Below the pieces are notes generated by a model, which was given only the letters and a program-made list of their open reading frames with translations, did not search any database and was not told where the DNA came from. A DNA stretch of 64,000 bases from Thermodesulfobacteriota bacterium (lineage in GTDB: Bacteria; Desulfobacterota_D; UBA1144; Nemesobacterales; UBA2774). Positions 36,391 to 47,193 of the stretch are shown piece after piece. The stretch covers positions 62,001 to 126,000 of the forward strand of contig JBFMCV010000005.1 in assembly GCA_040754335.1 (NCBI GenBank), given 5' to 3'. Numbering within the stretch: the stretch's first letter is position 1; every line of letters begins with the position of its first letter. A program made the position numbers and the translations under genes.

Positions 36391-37527
36391 TTATATTGGT
36401 TCTTTCAGCATAGTGTCCCAATACTTCACATGGAGCTTGTTCGAGTAAAAGCGCATGACGAAGTTTCTGAGATACGAGAGAATCCGGCTGTCTGCAAACG
36501 CAACCTTACCCATCATTCTCGACTGGTCCTGTATCTTGACGACGCGCGGGCGCCTTCTCGCCTCGTAACTCTCGAGCGCGTGTTCGATATATCTGGAGTC
36601 CGCTCTCGAAAGCTCGTCAGCCAGAACTGCTGCGGATTCGATCGCCATGGATACGCCGCCCCCGGCTGTCGGAAGCACGGCATGCGCGGAATCCCCGGAG
36701 AGGACGACCCTTCCCTTATACCATTTGTTCATCCTGAGGTCGTTGTAATCGTCGCAGTATATCTGGGACTCATCGTCGAGCTCGGCAAGTATCTCGGGTA
36801 CTATCCCGCCGAAATCCCTGAAGTGCTCTTCAATCCTGCTAACCCTGCCCTCGGCGGGTTCGGGGACGCCTTCGGGACTTCTAATGCTGGTAAAAACGGA
36901 GAGACGGCCTTTCGTAGGCCAGACGCCCAGAAATTTGCCGGTCCCCCAGTACTCGGCGATGTGAGCCTTTTTAAGAAGGCTCGACTTGACCCAGAAGCTC
37001 CAGCCCTTCATGCCGCTGTAAGTGAGAGGCACGTGTCCGAACACCATGCTGCGGGTCTTCGAGCGTACGCCGTCACACCCGACTACGAGATCGAACAGTT
37101 CCTCCCGTCCGTCGCTGAACGTGACGAAAACCTCATCAGGGGTCTGGCGGATCTTCTCGACAGTCGTATTCATGCGAATCGAGCCGGGATCGACTGCCTC
37201 TCTCAGGACGTTGATGAGCTCGGGTCTGTATATGCTTATCATGGGACCGTACTTTTCGGTTACGGTCTCGACGGAATAGGAACGGAGCATCTCTCCTTTT
37301 TCGTTCCAAACGTTATATGTGGAAAACGGCAGCCCCGCGTCAAGGAGCTTCCGGTAAAGACCGAGCCCTTTCAGTACGCGGCTGCCCGACGGCCACAGCA
37401 CGATGATATATCCGACGCTTCCGTATTCCGGGGCCCGCTCCACGATGACTGGCCTGAACCCCCTTTGCTGGAGGAGTCCCGCAAGGGTCAATCCGGATAT
37501 ACCGCCCCCTATGATGAGTATGCGCAT
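36391..37527 (-). CDS. FAD-dependent monooxygenase (PHBH/UbiH-like)
   Basis: About 378 residues. Group A flavin monooxygenase motifs are in order: MRILIIGGGISGLTLAGLLQ (FAD GxGxxG), LVVGCDGVRSKTR (DG motif) and VVLSGDSAHAVLPTAGGGVS (GD motif). The enzyme hydroxylates or epoxidises an aromatic or polycyclic substrate using NAD(P)H; the substrate is unknown. In-frame ATGs at 37590 and 37581 would add about 20 residues before the flavin motif, and no start has a strong ribosome binding site, so the N-terminus is uncertain. The gene is apparently single. Confidence 0.88.
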   Translation of the reverse strand: MRILIIGGGISGLTLAGLLQQRGFRPVIVERAPEYGSVGYIIVLWPSGSRVLKGLGLYRKLLDAGLPFSTYNVWNEKGEMLRSYSVETVTEKYGPMISIYRPELINVLREAVDPGSIRMNTTVEKIRQTPDEVFVTFSDGREELFDLVVGCDGVRSKTRSMVFGHVPLTYSGMKGWSFWVKSSLLKKAHIAEYWGTGKFLGVWPTKGRLSVFTSIRSPEGVPEPAEGRVSRIEEHFRDFGGIVPEILAELDDESQIYCDDYNDLRMNKWYKGRVVLSGDSAHAVLPTAGGGVSMAIESAAVLADELSRADSRYIEHALESYEARRRPRVVKIQDQSRMMGKVAFADSRILSYLRNFVMRFYSNKLHVKYWDTMLKEPI

Positions 37528-37740
37528 CTCGGGCCCGTAACGTACAGGCAGATTATATTTTCCCGTGCCAGCTTTCTTCATTTTCAGCACCAGATATTAT
37601 CCGCGACAACATGAAAAAATATATCAACAATCAAGAAATAGCAAAACCCTTTACGGAATCTTAGTATACCAGATGGAAGTAAAGTCGAGCCATTAAAATA
37701 ACGGGTTATTTATCGAGGCGGATATTTGCTTTGACCGGCG

Positions 37741-38187
37741 TCAATACTGAGGAGCTTCCTTCCCCGTCTCAACGCAGATCTCGAGCTCAAGCCCGTCCGG
37801 ATCGAGGAAGTGGTAAGCTCTGGTCTTGCCGTCCTGACCGACCTTTTCTTCAATGATACGCACCCCTCTTTCCCTGAGGAGCGAGCCAGCTTTTTCCGCG
37901 TCATCTACGTAAAACGCGATGTGATTGACAGCCTCGATGCGGCTGCCTGAATCCCCGGCCCTGTCCTTATTCTCCGTTAAAGCGAGGACGGCTTTCTTGT
38001 CCGTACCGATGAATGATTTTTTTTGTCCGCCTTGAGCACGTCCGTCCTTGATGAGCTTCATGCCCAGGACGGCGGTATAAAATTCCACCGACCGGTCCAT
38101 ATCGCTCACGACTATGGCGATATGGTCGAGTCCTCTTACGAGCGTCCTGCCGCGGGTTATATTACGCAGCCAGTTCATCTCACGCAT
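37741..38187 (-). CDS. VOC family protein (glyoxalase/dioxygenase fold)
   Basis: 148 residues with two beta-alpha-beta-beta-beta modules: GLDHIAIVVSDMDRSVEFYT and AVNHIAFYVDDAEKAGSLLR, ending in HFLDPDGLELEICVE. The His/Glu pattern (H..., H..., E at the end) fits a single divalent metal site. It resembles the glyoxalase/extradiol/fosfomycin-resistance superfamily, and the substrate cannot be assigned. It lies 18 bases downstream of the OmpA-domain gene on the same strand and may be co-transcribed. Confidence 0.82.
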   Translation of the reverse strand: MREMNWLRNITRGRTLVRGLDHIAIVVSDMDRSVEFYTAVLGMKLIKDGRAQGGQKKSFIGTDKKAVLALTENKDRAGDSGSRIEAVNHIAFYVDDAEKAGSLLRERGVRIIEEKVGQDGKTRAYHFLDPDGLELEICVETGKEAPQY

Positions 38188-38205
38188 ACCCTCCGGCTTA
38201 TAATC

Positions 38206-39435
38206 TCAGCCGATCCTTACCTTCTTTATTAATACCCAGCCCACGACCGCAACGACTATTACAATAAAGAAGACCATAATCCAGTAGCTTCTCGAAAGTG
38301 TAAAAATAAAATCAGGCTTCACATCTATGACCCTCTGGAAGAGGAGATATTCATTCACCATTTCGTTGTATTCGGCGTCCTCCGCCATAACCTCGACGGA
38401 CAGAAGGAGAGACTTGTAGCCGCTCGTCATAGGAGTTACTTTCCACCTCCATTTGGGTGTCGAATTCTCGGTTACGAGCTTCGTTATTCCTGTATCCTCC
38501 ACAGGAAACACCTCCTCGACGCCTCCCGTTTCGGTCACAGGGCGTATGTCGAACCCGGGCCCGTTAAGACTGAGCCCGACGTTCTGCCCTAGCCTGACCT
38601 TATCGAACCCCTCTCCGCTCATGCCGTTAAGACTGTCGGAGATCCCCTTCAAAAACGAATACGAAAGATCGACCTCGACGTCGTATGACTCCCCTATATT
38701 CATTTCAGCGGGGGCATCGAACACCACCCGCCCCGGCGCAAGCTTCCTCATGAAATCACCTATAGCCTTTTCCAGATCAGGCGGGGGCGAAGACAGCTCG
38801 GTTATCGCAGGTACCGGAGGCTCCGCGGCAGGCTCGGGCTGAGGTGTATCTTCGATTGCAACCTCCTCCTCAATCTCTTCTTCGGGGGGCGGGATCGCCG
38901 GTGCGGGTGCAGCCGGCTTCTCGGCTACGCTCGCAGCCGGGGTCTCGGAAGACAGCGTCTTTCGTGCGGGACCGGATTCGACCGTAACCCGCACCCTCCT
39001 GTTCCTCTTGAGGGACTCCTCGTCTATGCCGCTGTCGAACTTGTCGGTCTTCCCGTTGCCGCGCGTCTTTATCCTTGAGGGCTCTATACCGCGGCCGATG
39101 TAAAACTCCCTGACAGCCTCCGCCCTCAGCCTCGACAGGTTGAGGTTATATTGCTCCTCGCCCGTGATGTCCGAATACCCGTCGATGACGATCACCAGGC
39201 CGGGGTCGTTCTTGAGCGCTTTAACATAGTCGTCGAGACCCGCCTCGTCCCCGGGCCCTACCCCGTGCTCGTTCAGGTTAAAGAAGACATCCACCGTGCT
39301 CCCCGAATCCTGCGCGGAGGCCTCCGGGATAAGCCGACTCGGCTCTATCATCAGGACAGCGAGGGACGAGACCACGAGAATGGAAATGAGAGCGCGGCAT
39401 CCCCTCCCGGCATGCAAATAAAATATAATACCCAT
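38206..39435 (-). CDS. OmpA-domain protein with C-terminal beta domain and membrane anchor
   Basis: 409 residues in an unusual order. A signal/anchor segment (about 14-30) leads to an OmpA-C-like peptidoglycan-binding domain (about 47-155: VIVIDGYSDITGEEQYNLNL, LKRNRRVRVTV). A Pro/Glu/Ala linker (about 160-225) follows, then a beta-rich domain (235-370) with the motif WRWKVTPMTSGYKSLLLSVE, and a C-terminal transmembrane helix (about 384-404) with a short basic tail. In typical OmpA lipoproteins the OmpA domain is C-terminal; here it is N-terminal and the protein ends in the inner membrane. The function of the beta domain is unknown to me. A consensus promoter is at 39491-39520. Confidence 0.75.
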   Translation of the reverse strand: MGIIFYLHAGRGCRALISILVVSSLAVLMIEPSRLIPEASAQDSGSTVDVFFNLNEHGVGPGDEAGLDDYVKALKNDPGLVIVIDGYSDITGEEQYNLNLSRLRAEAVREFYIGRGIEPSRIKTRGNGKTDKFDSGIDEESLKRNRRVRVTVESGPARKTLSSETPAASVAEKPAAPAPAIPPPEEEIEEEVAIEDTPQPEPAAEPPVPAITELSSPPPDLEKAIGDFMRKLAPGRVVFDAPAEMNIGESYDVEVDLSYSFLKGISDSLNGMSGEGFDKVRLGQNVGLSLNGPGFDIRPVTETGGVEEVFPVEDTGITKLVTENSTPKWRWKVTPMTSGYKSLLLSVEVMAEDAEYNEMVNEYLLFQRVIDVKPDFIFTLSRSYWIMVFFIVIVVAVVGWVLIKKVRIG

Positions 39436-39752
39436 CCTCCGCCTCGGCTGGAACAGCTATGGAATAGGAACAGCTGCGTTGATATTTACCATTATCTCAC
39501 TTTATCCGATCCGTTGTCAATAAGTCAGGCGGGCGCGCCCCGATTTACGGCCGAGAAGGCGGACCCGGCCGGTATTAAACGCTTTCCCCGTTCCTGCGCG
39601 CCCCTCTTCACTAGCCGCTCCGGACAAAATGGAGACCCATATTAGCCCGCTGGATAACGGTCTTCGAGAAACCGGGCGGCTTCATTTGGCCGAGGTGTTA
39701 TACTAATTTCAAGCACGGCCCGGAAACGGGATACGCGATATAACGAAGCGGT
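39436..39752. other. Divergent intergenic region
   Basis: The 317 bases hold the minus-strand promoter of the OmpA gene (39491-39520) and a short direct repeat GGAACAGCT (near 39449 and 39467). I see no coding frame or RNA gene and no clear promoter for the rightward gene. Confidence 0.5.
39491..39520 (-). promoter_or_regulatory. Sigma-70 promoter of the OmpA-domain gene
   Basis: On the minus strand TTGACA (39520-39515) and GATAAT (39496-39491) are 18 bases apart, 55 bases upstream of the ATG at 39435. Confidence 0.65.
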
Positions 39753-40916
39753 ATGACCGAGATGACCAAAGGCTACCGATTGGCCGTACACGAGTCCATA
39801 GAGTGTATCGACAGGGACCTCTATAACGAGGTCATAGACGGTGAAAACCCGTTCCTCGAATACGAGTTCCTTGAAGCGATGGAGAAATCGGGATGCGTCG
39901 GCCCGCGCACCGCATGGAACCCGAGACACATCGTTCTATACGACGCCGAAAGGATAATAGGAGCGGTCACCGGCTACATCAAAGTCGACTCGTACGGCGA
40001 GTACATTTTCGACTGGGAATGGGCGAGGGCGTTCGAGAATGCGAGACTCCGATACTACCCGAAGATGGTAGTCGCGATCCCGTTCACTCCGGCGACCGGA
40101 ACGCGCATCTCCGTTCATCCCGAATACCCGTTCGAAGAATGCGCCGGGATCATGGTCGACCGCCTTAAGGAGCTCTCCGCCGAGGAGAGGTGTTCTTCAA
40201 TACATTTTCTCTTTCTCACAGGCGAGGAGTGCGCTTTCCTCGAAAATATGGGGTTCCTCACGAGGATCACGCACCAGTACCACTGGAAGAACAGAGGCTA
40301 TAATTCCTTCGAGGATTTTCTTTCGGACATACGCTCCGGCAGGAAAAAACAAATAAGGAAAGAGAGGAAATCGCTCGAGGACGAAGGGCTCGATATCCAG
40401 GTCATCGAGAAGGACGCTATAAACAGGGAGCATATGGATGCGATCTGGGAATTCTATACGGACACGCATTCGAGGAAATGGGGGAGCGCATATCTGAACA
40501 GGGAATTCTTCGACCTCATGTTCGAAAATTTCAGGGAACGCCTCGTGCTCGTCATGGCGAACGACGGTAAAAGGTGGGTAGGCGGGACCTTTAACATCGT
40601 AAAAAACAACAGGCTCTTCGGGCGTTACTGGGGGACTATTCACAACTACAGGAATCTCCATTTCGAGTGTTGTTTCTACAGATTAATAGATTATTCTATA
40701 AGAAACGGAATCGATATTTTTGAAGCCGGAGCGCAGGGAGAGCATAAATTTTTAAGGGGATTCGCCGCGGTGCCGACTTACAGCTCGCATCTCATCATGC
40801 ATGAGGGGGCGAGCGGCGCTATAGACAAGTATCTGAAGAGGGAAAGGGCGTACACGGAGAACCTCATCGCGCACTACAACATGCAGTCGCCCCTCAAGTA
40901 CCTGCACGGCGAGTAG
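39753..40916 (+). CDS. DUF482/FemAB-like GNAT-fold protein (peptidogalycan biosynthesis family)
   Basis: 387 residues. Blocks NPFLEYEFLEAMEKSGCVGP, HFLFLTGEECAFLENMGFL, QYHWKNRGYNSFEDFLSDI and the C-terminal EAGAQGEHKFLRGF are diagnostic of the DUF482 (PF04339) family, a double-GNAT fold related to FemAB aminoacyltransferases. Such proteins are annotated 'peptidogalycan biosynthesis' but the substrate is unknown. No signal peptide is visible. The ribosome binding site is weak; a start at an ATG 9 bases later is equally possible. The gene stands alone before clpS. Confidence 0.9.
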   Translation: MTEMTKGYRLAVHESIECIDRDLYNEVIDGENPFLEYEFLEAMEKSGCVGPRTAWNPRHIVLYDAERIIGAVTGYIKVDSYGEYIFDWEWARAFENARLRYYPKMVVAIPFTPATGTRISVHPEYPFEECAGIMVDRLKELSAEERCSSIHFLFLTGEECAFLENMGFLTRITHQYHWKNRGYNSFEDFLSDIRSGRKKQIRKERKSLEDEGLDIQVIEKDAINREHMDAIWEFYTDTHSRKWGSAYLNREFFDLMFENFRERLVLVMANDGKRWVGGTFNIVKNNRLFGRYWGTIHNYRNLHFECCFYRLIDYSIRNGIDIFEAGAQGEHKFLRGFAAVPTYSSHLIMHEGASGAIDKYLKRERAYTENLIAHYNMQSPLKYLHGE

Positions 40917-41003
40917 ACAGAAAATTATTAAGGCTATAATTTATTCGGTAGTACCGCATGAGCTAAAAATCGGAGGCCTAGGCGAGAAACATGCGGGGAG
41001 CTT

Positions 41004-41041
41004 CGGTCGTAAAAATTGAGAAGGCCCCGGTCGTAAAAATT
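41004..41041 (+). repeat. Two 14-base direct repeats upstream of clpS
   Basis: CGGTCGTAAAAATT occurs at 41004-41017 and again at 41028-41041, a period of 24 bases, ending 38 bases before the clpS start. The spacing is a little over two helical turns, so a protein could bind both on nearly the same face of DNA. Confidence 0.6.
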
Positions 41042-41079
41042 AGTTACAATAAGCAATACATCGTCCGAGGCGGGAAGTC

Positions 41080-41417
41080 ATGGAAGACGGAAAAATAAAA
41101 TCCTGGGATTGGGAAGGAGAGCTCCTCACGGAAGAGAGGGCCAAGCTCAAGAGGCCCGACATGTACAGGATAGTACTCCTCAACGACGACTACACTCCGA
41201 GGGAATTCGTAGTCTGGGTTTTGATGAGAGTCTTCTACAAGAGCCAGGACGAATCGACGAGAATAATGCTAGAGGCGCATACCTCGGGACAGAGCATGGT
41301 CGGCGTATACACTTACGACGTGGCGACCACGAAGATCATACAGGTGGACAAGCTGGCCAAGCAGTACGAACACCCTTTGAAGTGCATACTTGAGGTGGAA
41401 ACGGGCGGTGAAGAAGA

Positions 41418-41421
<4 letters not shown>
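41080..41421 (+). CDS. clpS: ATP-dependent Clp protease adaptor ClpS
   Basis: 113 residues. The ClpS core is clear: MYRIVLLNDDYTPREFVVWV, the helix with HTSGQSMVGVYTYDVATTKI, and KLAKQYEHPLKCILE. ClpS binds N-degron substrates and delivers them to ClpA. The Asp-Asp of LNDDYTP forms part of the pocket for N-terminal residues. Its stop overlaps the clpA start (ATGA). Confidence 0.96.
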
Positions 41422-43658
<2,237 letters not shown>

Positions 43659-43750
43659 GAAAGTAACTAACTTTATTCAATTTCAGGCTTATAATTATAA
43701 AAGAATCTGAAGCAGTAGATCATCCCAAATAAAACTAGGAGAATAAATAC

Positions 43751-44119
43751 ATGTCCTTCCCGCGCTCACTTCTCAGGAAAAGCAAATCACTTACAGTCAT
43801 TCTATTCCTGTTCTGTTTCTCATTATTAAGCGCGCCCTCATTCTCCGCCGAGATCCCGACCGTGATCGCCCAGGGCGGCAGTAAATCCAGCGGGAACGTG
43901 CTCCTTAAAGCCGTCCTCGGCGGGAGCGACTTGAAGGGCATGACGAAAGAGCAGATTATCGCTTCTTACGGAGACCCGTGGCAGAAGGATACGACGGGCG
44001 AGAAGGGCAGGTATGATGAAAAATGGATATACAGCTGCGAGACGGATAAGGGGCTCACATACGACTGCGTATTCCTGTACTTTATGGCCGACCGCGTGGT
44101 CGACGTCGAAAATTTCTAA
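43751..44119 (+). CDS. Exported protein of unknown function, possible BamE-like fold
   Basis: 122 residues: a signal peptide (1-33, ending SFSAE) and a mature part of about 90 residues. MTKEQIIASYGDPWQKDTTG followed by EKWIYSC and a terminal FLYFMADRVVDVENF resembles the helix-helix-beta pattern of SmpA/OmlA (BamE) domains. It has two Cys that may form a disulfide. I do not recognise a specific family. It is followed 16 bases later by a zinc-ribbon protein gene and may form an operon with it. Confidence 0.6.
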   Translation: MSFPRSLLRKSKSLTVILFLFCFSLLSAPSFSAEIPTVIAQGGSKSSGNVLLKAVLGGSDLKGMTKEQIIASYGDPWQKDTTGEKGRYDEKWIYSCETDKGLTYDCVFLYFMADRVVDVENF

Positions 44120-44134
44120 AATCCCGGAGATAAC

Positions 44135-44683
44135 ATGAGAAAGTGTCCTAAATGCGGTAAAGAGCTTCAAACGAAGGCCTTGGGGCCTATAGACGTCGAT
44201 GAATGCGAGTCTTGTAAGGGCGTCTGGCTCGACGCGGAGGAGCTGGGCAAGGCCGAGGAAGCGGCCGACCCCAACATCAACTGGCTCGATTTCGAGATAT
44301 GGAAGCATCCGGAGAAATTCAAATCGAGGGAGACTGACCTCAAGTGCCCCTCATGCGCCGCCAACACCGTAGGAATCGAGTACGGGCACACGGGAGTCGA
44401 GATAAACTATTGCCCCGAATGCAGGGGGATATGGCTTGAGAAGGACGAGCTGCCCAAGATAATAGAGTCGCTCGAGAACGAGATATCCGAAAAGACTTTT
44501 TCCGACTACCTGCATGAAAGCATACGGGAAGCAAAAGAGGTCGTGACCGGGCACGAGTCCCTCATGTCCGAGTGGAAAGACCTATCCTCGATTTTGAGAT
44601 TGATGCAGTACAGGCTCCTCGTCGAGAAACCGAAGCTGATCGATACGCTCACCGACCTCAATACGCTTAACCCGTTTAAGTAA
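44135..44683 (+). CDS. Double zf-TFIIB zinc-ribbon protein
   Basis: 182 residues with two zf-TFIIB-type zinc ribbons. The first has CPKCGKEL and CESCKGVWLDAEEL (about residues 4-40); the second CPSCAANT and CPECRGIWLEKDELP (about 70-110). The rest is helical and charged. Such proteins are widespread and of unknown role; the ribbons likely bind zinc. It is cytosolic, with no signal peptide. Gap of 16 bases from the preceding exported-protein gene. Confidence 0.85.
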   Translation: MRKCPKCGKELQTKALGPIDVDECESCKGVWLDAEELGKAEEAADPNINWLDFEIWKHPEKFKSRETDLKCPSCAANTVGIEYGHTGVEINYCPECRGIWLEKDELPKIIESLENEISEKTFSDYLHESIREAKEVVTGHESLMSEWKDLSSILRLMQYRLLVEKPKLIDTLTDLNTLNPFK

Positions 44684-44735
44684 GCGGGCAAACGCTTGAT
44701 AGAATCCGTTACTATGATTTGATAAAATGGTGTGA

Positions 44736-45749
44736 ATGAAGATAGCGGTATTCAGCACGAAATCATACGACCGCGAATTTCTGAAAGCCGCCAACGCCCG
44801 GTTCGGTCACGAACTGGTTTTCTTCGAGCCGCACCTGATGTATGAGACCTGCTCATTGGCCTCCGGATTCGGCGGGGTCTGCGTTTTCGTAAACGATACT
44901 TTGAATGCCGATGTCCTTAAGTCCCTGAGAGAACACGGAACGAGACTGGTCGCTCTCCGCTGTGCGGGTTTCAATAACGTCGATCTGTTCGCGGCTGCCG
45001 AATCAGGTATAACTGTGGTCAGGGTCCCGTCGTACTCGCCCGAGGCCGTAGCAGAGCACACGGTAGCGCTGATCCTGTCGCTCAACCGGAAGGTGCACCG
45101 TGCCTACGCCAGGGTCAGGGAAGGGAACTTTTCACTCGAAGGGCTCCTCGGCTTCAACCTGCATGATAAAACATTCGGCATCATCGGCACGGGCAAGATA
45201 GGGTTTGCATTGGCGAAAATACTGAAGGGGTTCGGATGCACAGTTCTGGCATACGATCCATATCCCAACCCCGAATGTGAAGCGATCGGGGTCGGTTACA
45301 CAGATCCCTCGGGACTCTATGAAGAGTCGGACATCATAAGCCTGCATTGCCCGCTAAACCCTGAAACGCATCACCTGATTGACTCAAAAGCGCTGGCGAA
45401 GATGAAGAAAGGGGTCATGCTCATAAATACGAGCCGGGGGGCGGTAATCGACACTAAAGCGGTAATAGATGCATTAAAATCCGGCAAGATCGGGTACCTG
45501 GGACTCGATGTCTACGAGGAGGAAGGAGACCTGTTCTTTGAGGACTTATCCAACGAGGTCATACAGGACGACGTGTTCGCCCGCCTCCTCACCTTCCCCA
45601 ACGTGCTGATAACCGGGCATCAGGCGTTCTTTACGCGGGAGGCTCTCCGGGCAATCGCCGAGACGACGCTTTCCAATATTTCCGATTTCGAAAAAGGGGA
45701 GCGCTGTGTAAACCAAATCACTGCCGAAAGCTGCTGCGTAATCCCCTAA
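44736..45749 (+). CDS. D-2-hydroxyacid dehydrogenase (LdhA-like)
   Basis: 337 residues. The NAD-binding motif is [17 protein letters not shown] (about 149-165). Catalytic features of the D-isomer-specific family are [50 protein letters not shown] (with Arg) and the late His in [11 protein letters not shown]. The sequence is closest to fermentative D-lactate dehydrogenase, which reduces pyruvate to D-lactate. Substrate is inferred from family only. It appears monocistronic. Confidence 0.9.
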   Translation: MKIAVFSTKSYDREFLKAANARFGHELVFFEPHLMYETCSLASGFGGVCVFVNDTLNADVLKSLREHGTRLVALRCAGFNNVDLFAAAESGITVVRVPSYSPEAVAEHTVALILSLNRKVHRAYARVREGNFSLEGLLGFNLHDKTFGIIGTGKIGFALAKILKGFGCTVLAYDPYPNPECEAIGVGYTDPSGLYEESDIISLHCPLNPETHHLIDSKALAKMKKGVMLINTSRGAVIDTKAVIDALKSGKIGYLGLDVYEEEGDLFFEDLSNEVIQDDVFARLLTFPNVLITGHQAFFTREALRAIAETTLSNISDFEKGERCVNQITAESCCVIP

Positions 45750-45812
45750 CCCAAGAAGGAAGCGGCTTCGGATCACGCACACATTCTACGCTGGTGAAAG
45801 CGGCAAAAACCA

Positions 45813-46283
45813 CTAGAGGAGCCCGTCCAGAATGAGCGATATCCTGTCCGTGTCGACTTCCCCGCTCTTGTCGTATACGGCCTCGCCGTCGGAATCTATG
45901 ACGGTTACGTGGGGGATGTAATTTCTGTAGAATCTCCCTCTCAGCGCTTCCTGCTCCTTCGATAACTTCGTATCGAGGTCGACTATTATGAAATCGACTT
46001 TCCCCATGTATTTCTCGTAGAGCTCGACCGTGCGCTTGGCCTGGCGCTTGGAGTTATAGCACTCGCGGTGATAAAAGATGACATAGGCGGGGGTCCCTTT
46101 CCTGAGAGAGCCGTCGGAGAGGCCGTCTCCCGTAATCAACGGGCCGTCGTTGGAGTCGCTCGTGTAGTCTAGCGAAGGGTTCAACTTCAAATCGGTCGCC
46201 GCGAGTGAGACTCCGGCTGGTCCGGCAAGCGTGAAGACCGTGAGTGCCATGATTAGGAACAACCCGATTTTCGTGGTAATCAT
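45813..46283 (-). CDS. Exported thioredoxin-fold protein lacking a CxxC site
   Basis: 156 residues: a signal peptide (1-28, ending VSLAA) and a thioredoxin-like domain with AYVIFYHRECYNSKRQAK, VDFIIVDLDTKLSKEQE and YIPHVTVIDSDGEAVY. Where thioredoxins have CxxC it has CYNS, a single Cys, so classic dithiol chemistry is not possible; the Cys could be used in a monothiol reaction, or the fold may bind a ligand. Located in the periplasm. The gene is isolated. Confidence 0.7.
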   Translation of the reverse strand: MITTKIGLFLIMALTVFTLAGPAGVSLAATDLKLNPSLDYTSDSNDGPLITGDGLSDGSLRKGTPAYVIFYHRECYNSKRQAKRTVELYEKYMGKVDFIIVDLDTKLSKEQEALRGRFYRNYIPHVTVIDSDGEAVYDKSGEVDTDRISLILDGLL

Positions 46284-46483
46284 AATGAGTAACCCCCTGA
46301 TATAGAATGAGCCTTGTGGTAATATACGGTGTCAGAGCTCCAACGGATTCATTATAAGACGGAGAAACGAGCAGAAAAACTAAATATATCGTTCATAATA
46401 AAGTAAAATTACCCGTCGTTACATTTTTCCCGGGGTTCAGCCGTCTCCGGAATATTCATGCTCTTTCAGAAGGCAGAGACACC

Positions 46484-47107
46484 ATGAACGAATCAAAGAC
46501 ACGGATAGCGTCCAACATAAAGGACAAGGACCTGATCAACGTCAGGAGGCAGGAGCTCGTGAACGCCGCCGTCGAGCTGTTCGTTAAAAAAGGGTTCCAC
46601 AAGACCACTGTACGGGAGATAGCGAAAGAGTTCGGCATGAGCATGGGGGCGCTCTACGATTATATCAGGACGAAGGAGGACATCCTGTTCCTCGTCTGCG
46701 ACCACATACACAAGAGCGTGAGCGACAAGCTCCAGAGCTCGCTCGTCGGCAAGAAGGACGCAAGGGAGAACCTGAAAAACGCGATCAGGGACTACTTTAC
46801 GATCATAGACGAGATACAGGACTATTCGCTCCTCCTGTATCAGGAAACGAAATCGCTCAACCGCACGGACAGGAACTACATACTCTCGGCTGAAAAAGAG
46901 CTGGTCGCTATCTTCGAGGACATTATCTCAAGCGGCATAAGTGAAAAGGTATTCAAAATAGACAGGAACACCGCAAGGATAGTCGCCGAAAATATAATGG
47001 TGCAGGGGCAGATGTGGGCGTTCAGGCGCTGGTCTATCCAGAAGGACTACACACTCAAAAACTACATCAGAATCCAGACGGATCTCATTCTAAAGTCGAT
47101 CTCATAA
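46484..47107 (+). CDS. TetR/AcrR family transcriptional regulator
   Basis: 207 residues. The N-terminal helix-turn-helix is KGFHKTTVREIAKEFGMSMG and GALYDYIRTKEDILFLVCDH (about 38-75); the C-terminal part is helical with the ligand domain expected for this family. It stands just upstream of an acyl-CoA dehydrogenase gene whose promoter carries a palindrome typical for TetR-family fatty-acid regulators (FadR/LiuR/PsrA type). The likely ligand is an acyl-CoA, which is inference from neighbour and operator. No operator is seen in front of its own start. Confidence 0.9.
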   Translation: MNESKTRIASNIKDKDLINVRRQELVNAAVELFVKKGFHKTTVREIAKEFGMSMGALYDYIRTKEDILFLVCDHIHKSVSDKLQSSLVGKKDARENLKNAIRDYFTIIDEIQDYSLLLYQETKSLNRTDRNYILSAEKELVAIFEDIISSGISEKVFKIDRNTARIVAENIMVQGQMWAFRRWSIQKDYTLKNYIRIQTDLILKSIS

Positions 47108-47112
47108 AGCCC

Positions 47113-47141
47113 TTGACACGGACACTGAATGTTTCTATAAT
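47113..47141 (+). promoter_or_regulatory. Consensus sigma-70 promoter of the acyl-CoA dehydrogenase gene
   Basis: TTGACA (47113-47118) and TATAAT (47136-47141) are both perfect with a 17-base spacer. The TetR-type palindrome begins 6-11 bases downstream, over the expected start point. Confidence 0.85.
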
Positions 47142-47146
47142 TTAAA

Positions 47147-47165
47147 GCGAGCGAGCGCTCGGTAG
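47147..47165. promoter_or_regulatory. TetR-type operator
   Basis: The core CGAGCGCTCG (47152-47161) is a perfect palindrome within GAGCGAGCGCTCGGT. It lies directly at the predicted transcription start of the acyl-CoA dehydrogenase gene, so a bound repressor would block initiation. The adjacent TetR gene is the natural candidate. Confidence 0.65.
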
Positions 47166-47193
47166 GGAATGAAACAAGGGGAGGTACGATAGG

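Noticed and set aside
41004-41041. Start of a CRISPR array.
   Set aside because: Only two 14-base repeats with a 10-base spacer and no cas genes.
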